This document shows, in pieces, positions 8,203 through 15,614 of a DNA stretch of 38,608 nucleotides. This DNA comes from Nocardia carnea NBRC 14403. Its GTDB lineage: Bacteria > Actinomycetota > Actinomycetes > Mycobacteriales > Mycobacteriaceae. Under the pieces are notes generated by a model. The model did not search any database, had not been told where the DNA came from, and saw only the letters and a program-made list of their open reading frames with translations. Position numbers and translations under genes: made by a program. Numbering within the stretch: the first letter of the stretch is position 1; every line of letters begins with the position of its first letter. Location: NCBI RefSeq assembly GCF_000308515.1, contig NZ_BAFV01000026.1, positions 1 to 38,608 on the forward strand. The letters run 5' to 3'.

Positions 8203-9365
8203 ACGGGCACCGCCGCGCTGCTCCGTGCGTGCGCCAGCACCGGGATCAGGACCTCCGCGAGGGTGCCGAGATCGGCTGGGGTGAGATCGGCGCGGGCGGT
8301 GAGACGCAGCCGGGAGGTGCCCTCGGGAACCGACGGCGGGCGGAAACACCCCACTTCCACGCCGTGTTCGCGGCAGGTGCGGGCGGCGTCGTGGGCGATC
8401 TGCGGGTCGCCGAGGACGATCGGGACGACCGCCGAATCCGGTGCCGCGACCCCGGCGATCCGGGCGATATCAGCGGCCCGATCCAGTACCCGCTGCCCCA
8501 GCCCGGGGTCCCGGCGCAGAATCCGCAGTGTGGCGCGGGCGGCGCCGACGGCGGCAGGGGCCAGTCCGGTATCGAAGATCATGGTGCGGGCGGTGTCGAT
8601 GAGATGTGCGCGCACCCGTTCGCCGCCCAGTACCGCACCGCCCTGGGCGGCGAGGGCTTTGGACAGGGTCACGGTGACGATCACATCCGGTTCGCCCGCC
8701 AGCCCGGTCTCCTGGACGAGGCCCCGTCCTCCGTCGCCGCGTACACCGAGCCCGTGCGCTTCATCGACGAGCAGGAGCGCGTTGTGGTCGCGGGTCACGC
8801 GGTGCAGCTCGGCAAGGGGCGCCAGATCGCCGTCGGCGCTGAACACCGAATCGGTGAGGACGAGGGCGCGCTCCTCGGTGCGTTCGGCCAGCAGCCGGGC
8901 GACGGCGGCGGTGTCGCGATGCGGTGCGATCGCCACCCGGGCGCGGGAGAGCCGGCACGCATCCACGAGGGAGGCATGACACCCGGCGTCGGAGACGATC
9001 AGTGAACCCCGGCCGGCCAGTGCGGTCACGGCGCCGAGGTTGGCGGAGTAACCGGAGGAGAAGACCAGCCCGGCCGGGAATCCGGTGAATTCGGCCAGTT
9101 CGTTTTCCAGGAGCTCATGGTCGGTGGTGGTTCCGGTGACAAGCCGCGAACCTGTCGATCCGGCCCCCCAGCGATGTACCGCCTCGATGGCTCCGGCGCG
9201 GACTTCCGGGTGCCGGGTGAGGCCGAGGTAATCGTTGGAGGCGAGGTCCAGTGCCGGTGAGCCCGCGGTGCGCGGGTGTAGGTGCCGTCGTAGTCCGGCG
9301 GTCACGCGGGTCGCCGCGTGGTCGTCGAGCCAGGCCAGTGGGTCCGAGGTCACGCCAGGCACCAT
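8199..9365 (-). CDS. bioF: 8-amino-7-oxononanoate synthase
   Basis: A PLP-dependent alpha-oxoamine synthase that condenses pimeloyl thioester with L-alanine to give 8-amino-7-oxononanoate. The 388-residue protein shows LASNDYLGL (41-49), [23 protein letters not shown] (201-210) and the PLP lysine K236 in [12 protein letters not shown]. The ATG at 9365 begins one base from a 17-bp BioQ palindrome, so the transcript must be leaderless or nearly so; a GTG at 9353 (MTSDPLAWL) is an alternative start. bioD overlaps its stop. bioA, which usually precedes bioF in mycobacteria, is absent here. Confidence 0.96.
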   Translation of the reverse strand: MVPGVTSDPLAWLDDHAATRVTAGLRRHLHPRTAGSPALDLASNDYLGLTRHPEVRAGAIEAVHRWGAGSTGSRLVTGTTTDHELLENELAEFTGFPAGLVFSSGYSANLGAVTALAGRGSLIVSDAGCHASLVDACRLSRARVAIAPHRDTAAVARLLAERTEERALVLTDSVFSADGDLAPLAELHRVTRDHNALLLVDEAHGLGVRGDGGRGLVQETGLAGEPDVIVTVTLSKALAAQGGAVLGGERVRAHLIDTARTMIFDTGLAPAAVGAARATLRILRRDPGLGQRVLDRAADIARIAGVAAPDSAVVPIVLGDPQIAHDAARTCREHGVEVGCFRPPSVPEGTSRLRLTARADLTPADLGTLAEVLIPVLAHARSSAAVPV

Positions 9366-9366
9366 A

Positions 9367-9383
9367 CTTGAACACCGTTCAAG
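9367..9383. promoter_or_regulatory. BioQ operator at bioF
   Basis: CTTGAAC (9367-9373), ACC, GTTCAAG (9377-9383) is a perfect 7-bp inverted repeat containing the TGAAC-N3-GTTCA core known for actinobacterial BioQ. It sits directly against the bioF start codon, so bound BioQ would block initiation. Confidence 0.85.
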
Positions 9384-9686
9384 ATTGCTATGGGGTCCCT
9401 TTGCTGTCGGCTCGCCGGGGGTTTCGGCCTCGCGTAACACCGGAGCTACCGCGAGTTGTTGCCTGTGCTGTCTATGAGGTGAGTTCGACGCCGTTTCAGG
9501 GTTAAGCGTCGATTCGGTCCGGCCTCGTCACCCCGGGCTGCTCCGGCGTGGGGGCGCCGCTCCGGGGTGGAGTGGCGGACCGGAGCGTGGTCTCGTGAGG
9601 CCCGTCTGTGGGCGTGAAGCTTGCCTCGACGGGGCGCGGGGCGGGTGCGTGTAAAGGGTTTCTGCAGGTGGGTGGACCGGTTCGGG
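9384..9686. other. Upstream region of bioF, no gene seen
   Basis: About 300 bases between the bioF operator and the bioQ stop codon. It holds whatever promoter elements bioF needs; CATAGC just upstream of the operator on the minus strand is a possible -10. The open frames here have the skewed composition of chance reading and no family resemblance. I see no convincing terminator or RNA. Confidence 0.4.
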
Positions 9687-10274
9687 TCAGCGAATTTCCG
9701 CGCCCAGTCGGTGCCGGATGCCGGCGGTGAACAGTTGTAGGCCGAAGTCGAATCGGGCGGTCGGGTCGGGACCCTCGGTGGGCTCGGGGGAGTCGGCTGT
9801 GGGCAAGGCTCCGGCCGAGTCCATCTGCATCCGGGACTGTTCGTCGACGGTGTGACCGAGCACGTAGTACAGCAGCGTGTAGGCGGCGAGTTCGGCCTGT
9901 TCGCGGGGCATACCGGAGCGTATCGCCGCGCCGGCGATACGCTCCCGGCCCTTGCTGGTGGTGAGGCGGGAGGCGTAGGTGGCGGAAACCAGTTCCGCAC
10001 CGTCGCGGTAGGTGAGCAGGCAGTTGCGCAGCCGGTGCGCCAATTCGGTCATGGCCCCCGACCAGTCGCTCGCGGCGACGGGCTGTTCCATCGGAGCCAG
10101 GATCCGGTCGGCGACGGCGCCGAGCAGTGCCTGTTTGTTGGGGAAGTGCCAGTACAGCGCCCCGGGCTGGACGTTCAGCGAACCGGCGAGCCGGCGCATG
10201 GTGAGGTCGGCGAGTCCGTACTGGTCGAGGATGGTGAGGGCCCCGTCCACGACATCGTCTCGGTGTAGTTGCAC
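9687..10274 (-). CDS. bioQ: TetR-family biotin repressor BioQ
   Basis: A 195-residue TetR-type repressor. The N-terminal helix-turn-helix reads ADLTMRRLAGSLNVQPGALY followed by WHFPNKQALL; the rest is a helical ligand and dimer domain. GTG 10274 (MQLHRDDVVDGAL) is preceded by GGGAGG at good spacing and gives the usual TetR N-terminus; an upstream ATG at 10337 lies inside an operator and is unlikely. Its position between bioF and bioB, and the three TGAAC-N3-GTTCA sites around it, identify it as BioQ, known in Corynebacterium and Mycobacterium to repress bio genes when biotin is sufficient. It is divergent from bioB and probably autoregulated by the site at 10324-10336. Confidence 0.88.
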   Translation of the reverse strand: MQLHRDDVVDGALTILDQYGLADLTMRRLAGSLNVQPGALYWHFPNKQALLGAVADRILAPMEQPVAASDWSGAMTELAHRLRNCLLTYRDGAELVSATYASRLTTSKGRERIAGAAIRSGMPREQAELAAYTLLYYVLGHTVDEQSRMQMDSAGALPTADSPEPTEGPDPTARFDFGLQLFTAGIRHRLGAEIR

Positions 10275-10323
10275 AGTCGGTCCTCCCGGTGGCTTCGATA
10301 CCGCCCCTGACGCTACCCCAGCC

Positions 10324-10336
10324 TGAACGCTGTTCA
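10324..10336. promoter_or_regulatory. BioQ operator 1 (bioQ side)
   Basis: TGAAC-GCT-GTTCA, identical in core to the second site 34 bases away; both extend to the 15-mer CTGAACGCTGTTCAA. Placed to repress bioQ and, with the second site, bioB. Confidence 0.85.
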
Positions 10337-10357
10337 ATCTTTGCCGCTACCCTGTCC

Positions 10358-10370
10358 TGAACGCTGTTCA
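10358..10370. promoter_or_regulatory. BioQ operator 2 (bioB side)
   Basis: TGAAC-GCT-GTTCA, 52 bases before the bioB start. Centre-to-centre distance to operator 1 is 34 bp, about three helical turns, which would let two BioQ dimers lie near the same DNA face. Confidence 0.85.
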
Positions 10371-10422
10371 AGTCCGGTGTGCCGGCCCATCGCCGGGCAC
10401 CTCCCGACGAAGGGATTCGCCA

Positions 10423-11451
10423 GTGACCCAGGCCCCTGCCACCAATCGGATATCCGCGGACGATGTGCTGGCCGTTGCGCGGGAACAGGTACTAGAGCGC
10501 GGTATCGGGCTGTCCCGGGAACAGACCCTGGACGTGCTGCGCCTCGCGGACGACCGGCTCGAGCAGTTGCTCGAACTCGCGCACGAGATCCGGGTGAAAT
10601 GGTGCGGCCCGGAGGTGGAAGTCGAAGGCATTATCAGTCTCAAGACCGGTGGTTGCCCGGAGGACTGTCATTTCTGCTCGCAATCGGGGCTGTTCGCCTC
10701 CCCGGTCCGGGCGGCCTGGCTCGATATCCCGAGCTTGGTCGAAGCGGCCAAACAGACCGCCAAGACCGGGGCCACCGAATTCTGCATCGTCGCCGCTGTC
10801 CGCGGCCCGGACGAACGGTTGATGGCGCAGGTGGCCGCCGGGGTGGAGGCCATTCGCAACGAGGTCGACATCCAGGTCGCCTGTTCGCTCGGAATGCTCA
10901 CCCAGGATCAGGTCGACCGGCTCGCCGCGATGGGCGTGCACCGCTACAACCACAATCTGGAAACCGCCCGCTCCCACTTCCCGAACGTGGTCACCACCCA
11001 CACCTGGGAGGAACGCTGGGACACCCTGCGCATGGTGCGGGCAGCCGGGATGGAGGTCTGCTGCGGCGGAATCCTCGGTATGGGCGAAACCCTCGAACAG
11101 CGCGCCGAATTCGCCGCCGACCTCGCCGCACTCGAACCCGACGAGGTACCGCTGAACTTCCTCAACCCCCGCCCCGGCACACCGTTCGGCGACCTCGAGG
11201 TCCTGCCCGCCGCGGACGCCCTGCGGGCTGTGGCCGCCTTCCGGCTCGCACTGCCCCGGACCATCCTGCGCTTCGCCGGCGGCCGCGAGATCACCCTCGG
11301 TGACCTGGGCGCCCGGCAGGGCATCCTGGGCGGCATCAATGCCGTGATCGTCGGCAACTACCTGACCACCCTGGGCCGCCCGGCCGAACAGGACATCGAC
11401 CTGCTGGGCGAACTCCAGATGCCGATCAAGGCACTCAACGAGACCTTCTGA
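10423..11451 (+). CDS. bioB: Biotin synthase
   Basis: A radical-SAM enzyme that inserts sulfur into dethiobiotin to make biotin. The 342-residue protein carries the [4Fe-4S]/SAM motif [10 protein letters not shown] with C78, C82 and C85. It also has the cysteines expected for the sacrificial [2Fe-2S] cluster: C121 (TEFCIVA), C154 (VACSLGM) and C213/C214 (EVCCGGI), with a late Arg in RFAGGRE. The GTG start at 10423 gives a normal N-terminus. It leads an operon with bsaP (33 bases after) and a DUF2567 membrane protein, and is under the two BioQ sites upstream. Confidence 0.97.
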   Translation: MTQAPATNRISADDVLAVAREQVLERGIGLSREQTLDVLRLADDRLEQLLELAHEIRVKWCGPEVEVEGIISLKTGGCPEDCHFCSQSGLFASPVRAAWLDIPSLVEAAKQTAKTGATEFCIVAAVRGPDERLMAQVAAGVEAIRNEVDIQVACSLGMLTQDQVDRLAAMGVHRYNHNLETARSHFPNVVTTHTWEERWDTLRMVRAAGMEVCCGGILGMGETLEQRAEFAADLAALEPDEVPLNFLNPRPGTPFGDLEVLPAADALRAVAAFRLALPRTILRFAGGREITLGDLGARQGILGGINAVIVGNYLTTLGRPAEQDIDLLGELQMPIKALNETF

Positions 11452-11483
11452 TCGGCGGCGTCAACCGCGGAAGGCAGGGTCGG

Positions 11484-11711
11484 ATGAGTACTGTCGGCGA
11501 TATGGACGAGCGCTACAACCCGTTCACGGGTACGCGGGTCGTGCCCGGGCAGGACGAGCCGGCCTCCCGGGCCGTGGTACTGGGCCTGGAACCGCCGCGG
11601 TTCTGCGCGCACTGCGGGCGCCGGATGGTCGTGCAGATCGATCCGGGCGGCTGGCGGGCGCGTTGCTCGCGGCACGGGGTCCTCGATTCGGCGTGCGCGG
11701 AGAGGCGGTAG
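11484..11711 (+). CDS. bsaP: Biotin synthase auxiliary protein BsaP
   Basis: A 75-residue protein with the clustered-cysteine C-terminal half [12 protein letters not shown], then RARCSRHG and SACAERR. It matches the Rv1590 type, located directly after bioB as in mycobacteria. BsaP has been reported in mycobacteria as an iron-sulfur-binding helper that BioB needs for turnover; the role here is inferred from sequence pattern and position. Start could be the ATG at 11484 (GGAAGG upstream) or the ATG at 11502 ([10 protein letters not shown]). The next gene starts two bases after the stop, indicating one transcript. Confidence 0.85.
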   Translation: MSTVGDMDERYNPFTGTRVVPGQDEPASRAVVLGLEPPRFCAHCGRRMVVQIDPGGWRARCSRHGVLDSACAERR

Positions 11712-11713
11712 CG

Positions 11714-12448
11714 GTGCCCGGGTCACGCGGGGGCGAAGCCGCCCGGGCGCGCCGGGGTGGAGCGCGCAAGGAAATGCGTGCCGCGGCGGTGCTACTGGCC
11801 GCCGTGGTCGTGCTGAGCGTATTCGCCGGCGTGGTCTGGGGTCTACTGGTACCGACCGAGTCGGTGCTGGTGGTCGAACCGGGCCGCGGTGCCACGCTGG
11901 TGGGGGAGAGCCTGCACAGGTTCGACGCCCTGGCCATCTTCGCGGGTCTGGGTGCGGTGACCGGTGTGCTGTCCGCGGCCGCGGCCTGGCGGTGGCGGCG
12001 GATGCGCGGCCCCATCCAGCTCGTCGGGCTGCTGCTGGGTTCGGTGGCCGGGGCGTGGGTCATGGCGTGGATCGGGGAAGCGGTCAACGCCTGGGACAAC
12101 CCGCGGCCCGACGATCCGCCGGTGGGGCAGATCGTCTCCTTGCCCGTCGGTCTGGAAAGCCCGCTCGCCCTGCTGGTCCAGCCGCTGACCGTGGCGCTGG
12201 TCATCCTGATCCTGGCCGGGCTCAGCACGACGGAGGATCTCGGTAGCGGATTCATGAGTCCCTTCGGGGACTCGCGCCCCCAGCCCTTTGCGGAATACCC
12301 GGACTACGACCAGGCCGTCTACCCCGGTGAACCGTCCGCCCGGGTGCCGGCGAACGGCGTCGCCGAACCCGGAGCGCAGGTCCCGGGCGGCGGTGCAGCC
12401 TCGCTGTCGCCGCAGGAGTCACCGCCGGGGCCGTCGCTGTCGAAGTAG
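11714..12448 (+). CDS. DUF2567-type four-helix membrane protein
   Basis: A 244-residue integral membrane protein resembling Rv1591. Four hydrophobic helices are evident: AAAVLLAAVVVLSVFAG, ALAIFAGLGAVTGVL, IQLVGLLLGSVAGAWVM and ALLVQPLTVALVILILAG. A Pro/Gly-rich tail of about 65 residues follows and is probably cytosolic and disordered. The GTG at 11714 follows the bsaP stop by two bases with GAGAGGCGG as ribosome site, indicating coupling. Function unknown; conserved placement behind bioB and bsaP suggests a link to biotin or simply an old operon. A hydrophilic N-terminus (RGGEAARARRGGARKE) precedes helix 1. Confidence 0.85.
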   Translation: MPGSRGGEAARARRGGARKEMRAAAVLLAAVVVLSVFAGVVWGLLVPTESVLVVEPGRGATLVGESLHRFDALAIFAGLGAVTGVLSAAAAWRWRRMRGPIQLVGLLLGSVAGAWVMAWIGEAVNAWDNPRPDDPPVGQIVSLPVGLESPLALLVQPLTVALVILILAGLSTTEDLGSGFMSPFGDSRPQPFAEYPDYDQAVYPGEPSARVPANGVAEPGAQVPGGGAASLSPQESPPGPSLSK

Positions 12449-12597
12449 CGCGGCCGCCGGCGGAAATGCGGAGCGGCAACGGTTCTCGCCGGCCGGGTCC
12501 TGTCCCGCGCAGCGGGATCGCATGCCGCCCGCCGCGCGGCCCCGGCGTCCCCGCCGTACGCTGACTGCGTACGGGAGGACGACAGAGAGAAGACGTC

Positions 12598-13128
12598 GTG
12601 GGGTTCACCAGTTCACTCGTGGTCGAGGAGATCGACGGGAAGTTCTGGAAGGTCCGGGAGCCGCTGAGCTATCAGGGTGCGGACGAAGAATTCGAGGTAC
12701 CGGCGGGCTTCCGCACCGATTTCGCTTCGGTGCCGCGGCCGCTGGTGTGGCTGATCCCGCGCTACGGGGTGTATACGCGGGCGGCGATCCTGCACGACTA
12801 CCTGCGGCGCACGGAACGGGTCGGCGCGGCCGATGCCGACGGTATCTTCCGGCGGACGCTGCGGGAATGCGATGTATCCCGGCCGCGGCGCTGGATGATG
12901 TGGGCCGCGGTGCGTTTGGGCAGCCGGTTGCAGGGGATCTCACCCACCGCGTTCGCGGTGTTCCTGGTGATCGCCGTGCTGTCGATCGTTTTCGTGGCGA
13001 TACCGACCGTTGTGGTCGTGGTGTTCCTGGTGCTGTTCTGGTTCGTCGAACTGCTCGCCTGGCCGGCGGATCGGCTCGCGCCGCCGGATCGTCGTACCGG
13101 GGTCCCACGGCCACAGATGCGAACCTGA
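12598..13128 (+). CDS. DUF1353-family protein with C-terminal membrane helix
   Basis: A 176-residue protein. Residues 1-115 match the DUF1353 pattern: FEVPAGFRTDFASVPRP, then AAILHDYLRRTERV and ADGIFRRTLRECDV. The HDY and D positions could bind metal, but no activity is established to my knowledge. DUF1353 also occurs in phages, yet nothing else here is phage-like. A hydrophobic segment (about 120-155, FAVFLVIAVLSIVFVAIPTV onward) probably anchors it in the membrane. GTG start at 12598; GGGAGG lies further upstream than ideal. It stands alone between the biotin operon and tRNA-Gln. Confidence 0.8.
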   Translation: MGFTSSLVVEEIDGKFWKVREPLSYQGADEEFEVPAGFRTDFASVPRPLVWLIPRYGVYTRAAILHDYLRRTERVGAADADGIFRRTLRECDVSRPRRWMMWAAVRLGSRLQGISPTAFAVFLVIAVLSIVFVAIPTVVVVVFLVLFWFVELLAWPADRLAPPDRRTGVPRPQMRT

Positions 13129-13158
13129 GTCGGAGACGACGGCCGGGCGAGTTATACG

Positions 13159-13229
13159 CTCGGGTACCAGGATTCGAACCTGGACCACCGGAACCAAAAT
13201 CCGATGAGCTGCCGTTACTCCATACCCGA
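13159..13229 (-). tRNA. tRNA-Gln (anticodon UUG)
   Basis: On the minus strand a 71-base cloverleaf: acceptor TCGGGTA pairs with TACCCGA, D-stem GAG/CTC, anticodon stem TCGGA/TCCGG with loop TTTTGGT (anticodon TTG, reading CAA), T-stem CCAGG/CCTGG with loop TTCGAAT, discriminator G. CCA is not encoded. No integrase or attachment repeat is seen beside it. Confidence 0.93.
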
Positions 13230-13354
13230 CTGTGCTATCGGAGAACGTAGCCGCCCCGACCGGTGAACGCATCCGGTTTTCTGCCGGTGTTCGGTGGGGG
13301 CACAGCGGCCCTGCTCGCCGAGTGTCCGGGTTTGCGTCCGTGCGGTTTCGGGGC

Positions 13355-14116
13355 TCAGTTGCGGGGCCGTAGTGCTGCGAACTCGTCGGTCACTCGCAGG
13401 TCCGAATCGGTGAAACGGTACACCGAGGCCGGCCGGCCACCCGCCCGGCCCGGTGTGGCGGTAGCGCCGGTGGGTGTGATCACCTTGCGGCGCGTCAGAA
13501 CTCGCTGCAAATTCGTGGTGTCGACGTCATAGCCCAATGCAGCGCAATAGATCTCACGCAATGTCGACATGGTGAACCGGTCCGGCGCCAAGGCGAAGGA
13601 GATATTGGTGTAGGAGAGTTTCGCGGCCAGGCGGGTGCGGGCGTGCTGCACCACGGTGCCGTGGTCGAAAGACATCTCCGGGAGTGCGGACACCGGATGC
13701 CACCGGGTATCGGAGGGGAGCTTCGGGTCGGCGGTGAGCGGTACCAGTCCGAGATAGGCCGAGGCGATCCGGCGCGGGCCGGGCACCCGATCCGGGGCGC
13801 TGAACACCGACAGTTGCTCGAGGTGGTCCACCTCCTGCACATCGACCTTCTCGGCGAGCTGGCGGCGGGCCGAGGTATCGAGATCCTCGTCGTTGCGCAA
13901 CCGGCCGCCCGGTAGCGACCAGGTGCCCTGCTGTGGTTCGAGTGCGCGCTGCCACAGCAGGACGGCGAGTTCGCTGCGCTGTCCCGGCGGGCGGCGGTCG
14001 ATCATCCCGTCGTGACCGCTCTCACCTGCGGCGATATTGGCGGGGAAGCGGCGAACCTGGAACACCGCGGTGAGCGATTCATGGATGGTGCTAAACTGGT
14101 CCACGTTTTCGATCAT
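13355..14116 (-). CDS. nrtR: NrtR-type Nudix-fold regulator of NAD synthesis
   Basis: A 253-residue protein with an N-terminal Nudix domain and a C-terminal winged helix (TNLQRVLTRRKVITPTG, then GRPASVYRFT), the NrtR architecture. NrtR proteins repress NAD genes and are released by ADP-ribose-type ligands. The Nudix box is degenerate: after G71 and E77, the expected REUxEExGU reads RQLAEKVDV, with Glu86 changed to Gln and Glu90 to Lys. Hydrolysis is therefore unlikely and it is presumably a pure sensor. It is divergent from nadA, as in M. tuberculosis (Rv1593c) and M. smegmatis. Start is ATG 14116, inside a palindrome, or GTG 14104 at its edge. Confidence 0.85.
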   Translation of the reverse strand: MIENVDQFSTIHESLTAVFQVRRFPANIAAGESGHDGMIDRRPPGQRSELAVLLWQRALEPQQGTWSLPGGRLRNDEDLDTSARRQLAEKVDVQEVDHLEQLSVFSAPDRVPGPRRIASAYLGLVPLTADPKLPSDTRWHPVSALPEMSFDHGTVVQHARTRLAAKLSYTNISFALAPDRFTMSTLREIYCAALGYDVDTTNLQRVLTRRKVITPTGATATPGRAGGRPASVYRFTDSDLRVTDEFAALRPRN

Positions 14117-14127
14117 AAGTCGAAAAC
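14105..14127. promoter_or_regulatory. Putative NrtR operator between nrtR and nadA
   Basis: GTTTTCGA (14105-14112) and TCGAAAAC (14120-14127) form a perfect 8-bp inverted repeat with a 7-base centre. It is the only strong palindrome in the nrtR-nadA gap and overlaps the upstream nrtR start codon, so it could repress both genes. Assignment to NrtR is inference from position. Confidence 0.7.
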
Positions 14128-14180
14128 CTGGTTGAGTGCGAATCGGCAGGGTTGCCGAGAGCGCGAAGGAAGGAGCGACC

Positions 14181-15236
14181 ATGGCGACGATGGGAGCAGA
14201 ATTGGCCCCGGCGCCGGGTACCGCACTGCGGGAGCGGATCGTCGACGGGCCCACGGGCTACACCGGGGTGGAGGCGACACCGGAATGGGCAGCCGAGGTG
14301 AAACGCCTCGCGCGGCAGCGCAACGCGACCATTCTCGCGCACAACTACCAGCTCCCGGAGATCCAGGACGTGGCCGATCACGTCGGTGATTCCCTGGCGC
14401 TGTCCCGGATCGCGGCCGAGGCCCCCGAGGGCACGATCGTGTTCTGCGGTGTGCATTTCATGGCCGAAACCGCCAAAATCCTGAGCCCGGAGAAAACCGT
14501 GCTCATCCCCGATCAGCGCGCGGGCTGCTCGCTGGCCGATTCGATCACCGCCGAGGATCTGCGCGACTGGAAAGCCGAGCACCCCGATGCGGTGGTGGTG
14601 TCCTACGTCAACACCACCGCGGCCGTGAAGGGCCTGACGGATATCTGCTGCACATCCTCCAACGCCGTGGACGTCGTGGCCTCCATCGACCCGGACCGCG
14701 AAGTGCTGTTCCTGCCCGACCAGTTCCTGGGCGCGCACGTCAAACGGGAAACCGGCCGCGAGAACATGCACATCTGGATGGGCGAATGCCACGTCCACGC
14801 CGGAATCAACGGTGACGAACTCAACGACCAGGCGCGCGCCCACCCCGACGCCGAACTGTTCGTGCACCCCGAATGCGGCTGCGCGACCTCGGCGCTCTAC
14901 CTGGCCGGAGAGGGCGAATTCCCGGCCGACCGCGTGCACATCCTGTCCACCGGCGGCATGATCGACGCGGCCCGCACCGCCAAGTCGAACCAGGTACTCG
15001 TGGCGACCGAGGTCGGCATGCTGCACCAGCTGCGCAAGGCCGCCCCGGATATCGACTTCCAGGCCGTGAACGACCGCGCCGCCTGCAAGTACATGAAGAT
15101 GATCACCCCGGCCGCGCTGCTGCGCTGCCTGGAGGAGAACCGCGACGAGGTGCACGTCGACCCGGAAACCGCTGCCAAGGCACGGAACTCGGTCCAGCGC
15201 ATGATCGAGATCGGGAACTCCGGCGGCGGGGAATGA
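14181..15236 (+). CDS. nadA: Quinolinate synthase
   Basis: Condenses iminoaspartate with dihydroxyacetone phosphate to quinolinate in de novo NAD synthesis, using a [4Fe-4S] cluster. The 351-residue protein has the three spaced cysteines expected as ligands: C89 ([11 protein letters not shown]), C203 (MGECHVHAG) and C302 ([10 protein letters not shown]). It also has the substrate-binding segments [10 protein letters not shown] and YVNTTAAVK. The ATG at 14181 follows GAAGGAAGGAG. An in-frame start at 14136 would lie against the operator and is not needed. It leads nadA-nadB-nadC, although 378 bases separate it from nadB. Confidence 0.96.
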   Translation: MATMGAELAPAPGTALRERIVDGPTGYTGVEATPEWAAEVKRLARQRNATILAHNYQLPEIQDVADHVGDSLALSRIAAEAPEGTIVFCGVHFMAETAKILSPEKTVLIPDQRAGCSLADSITAEDLRDWKAEHPDAVVVSYVNTTAAVKGLTDICCTSSNAVDVVASIDPDREVLFLPDQFLGAHVKRETGRENMHIWMGECHVHAGINGDELNDQARAHPDAELFVHPECGCATSALYLAGEGEFPADRVHILSTGGMIDAARTAKSNQVLVATEVGMLHQLRKAAPDIDFQAVNDRAACKYMKMITPAALLRCLEENRDEVHVDPETAAKARNSVQRMIEIGNSGGGE

Positions 15237-15614
15237 CGCCGGGCTCGGTGGCCGCAGGCGCATACCGCGGCCCGCGACATCTGATGCTCGACGGGTGCAG
15301 CCGGCCGCTCGGTGAACAGGCGGGTACGTCGACGCGGCATTCACATCGGCCCTGTGAGCAGGTGGGAGCGGCGGAAAGGCGGATCGGCTCGCTGATCGGG
15401 CGTACGGCTCGAACCCGAGCCGGCAAGCCGTGCAGCCCGGCAAGCGGCCGGGCTCACCGCAGGATTCGACCGGTTCGGTGAACGAGCGGTCTCCCGGTGC
15501 ACGGCGCGAATGTGCCGGGCCGCGGAGCACGGCGAACGGCCGATACGTGTGCCGACCCGGTTACCGGCAGTGCCGGCGCCCTGTCGGTGACTGCTCCGGG
15601 CAGTGGAGGACACG
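15237..15614 (+). other. 378-base nadA-nadB spacer with a hairpin
   Basis: No gene is supported here. AGCCCGGC (15434-15441) and GCCGGGCT (15447-15454) form an 8-bp GC-rich stem with a 5-base loop, which could attenuate or process the nad transcript. The gap is long for a nad operon, where nadA and nadB usually abut, so nadB may have its own promoter. I could not identify a clear -35/-10 pair. Confidence 0.45.

Noticed and set aside
13159..13229. tRNA-Gln as an integration site for a mobile island
   Set aside because: No integrase, transposase or repeated tRNA 3' end is visible nearby, and the flanking genes match the mycobacterial order.
14091..15530. 479-codon open frame on the minus strand opposite nadA
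   Set aside because: It mirrors nadA codon structure, shows no family resemblance, and nadA is certain.
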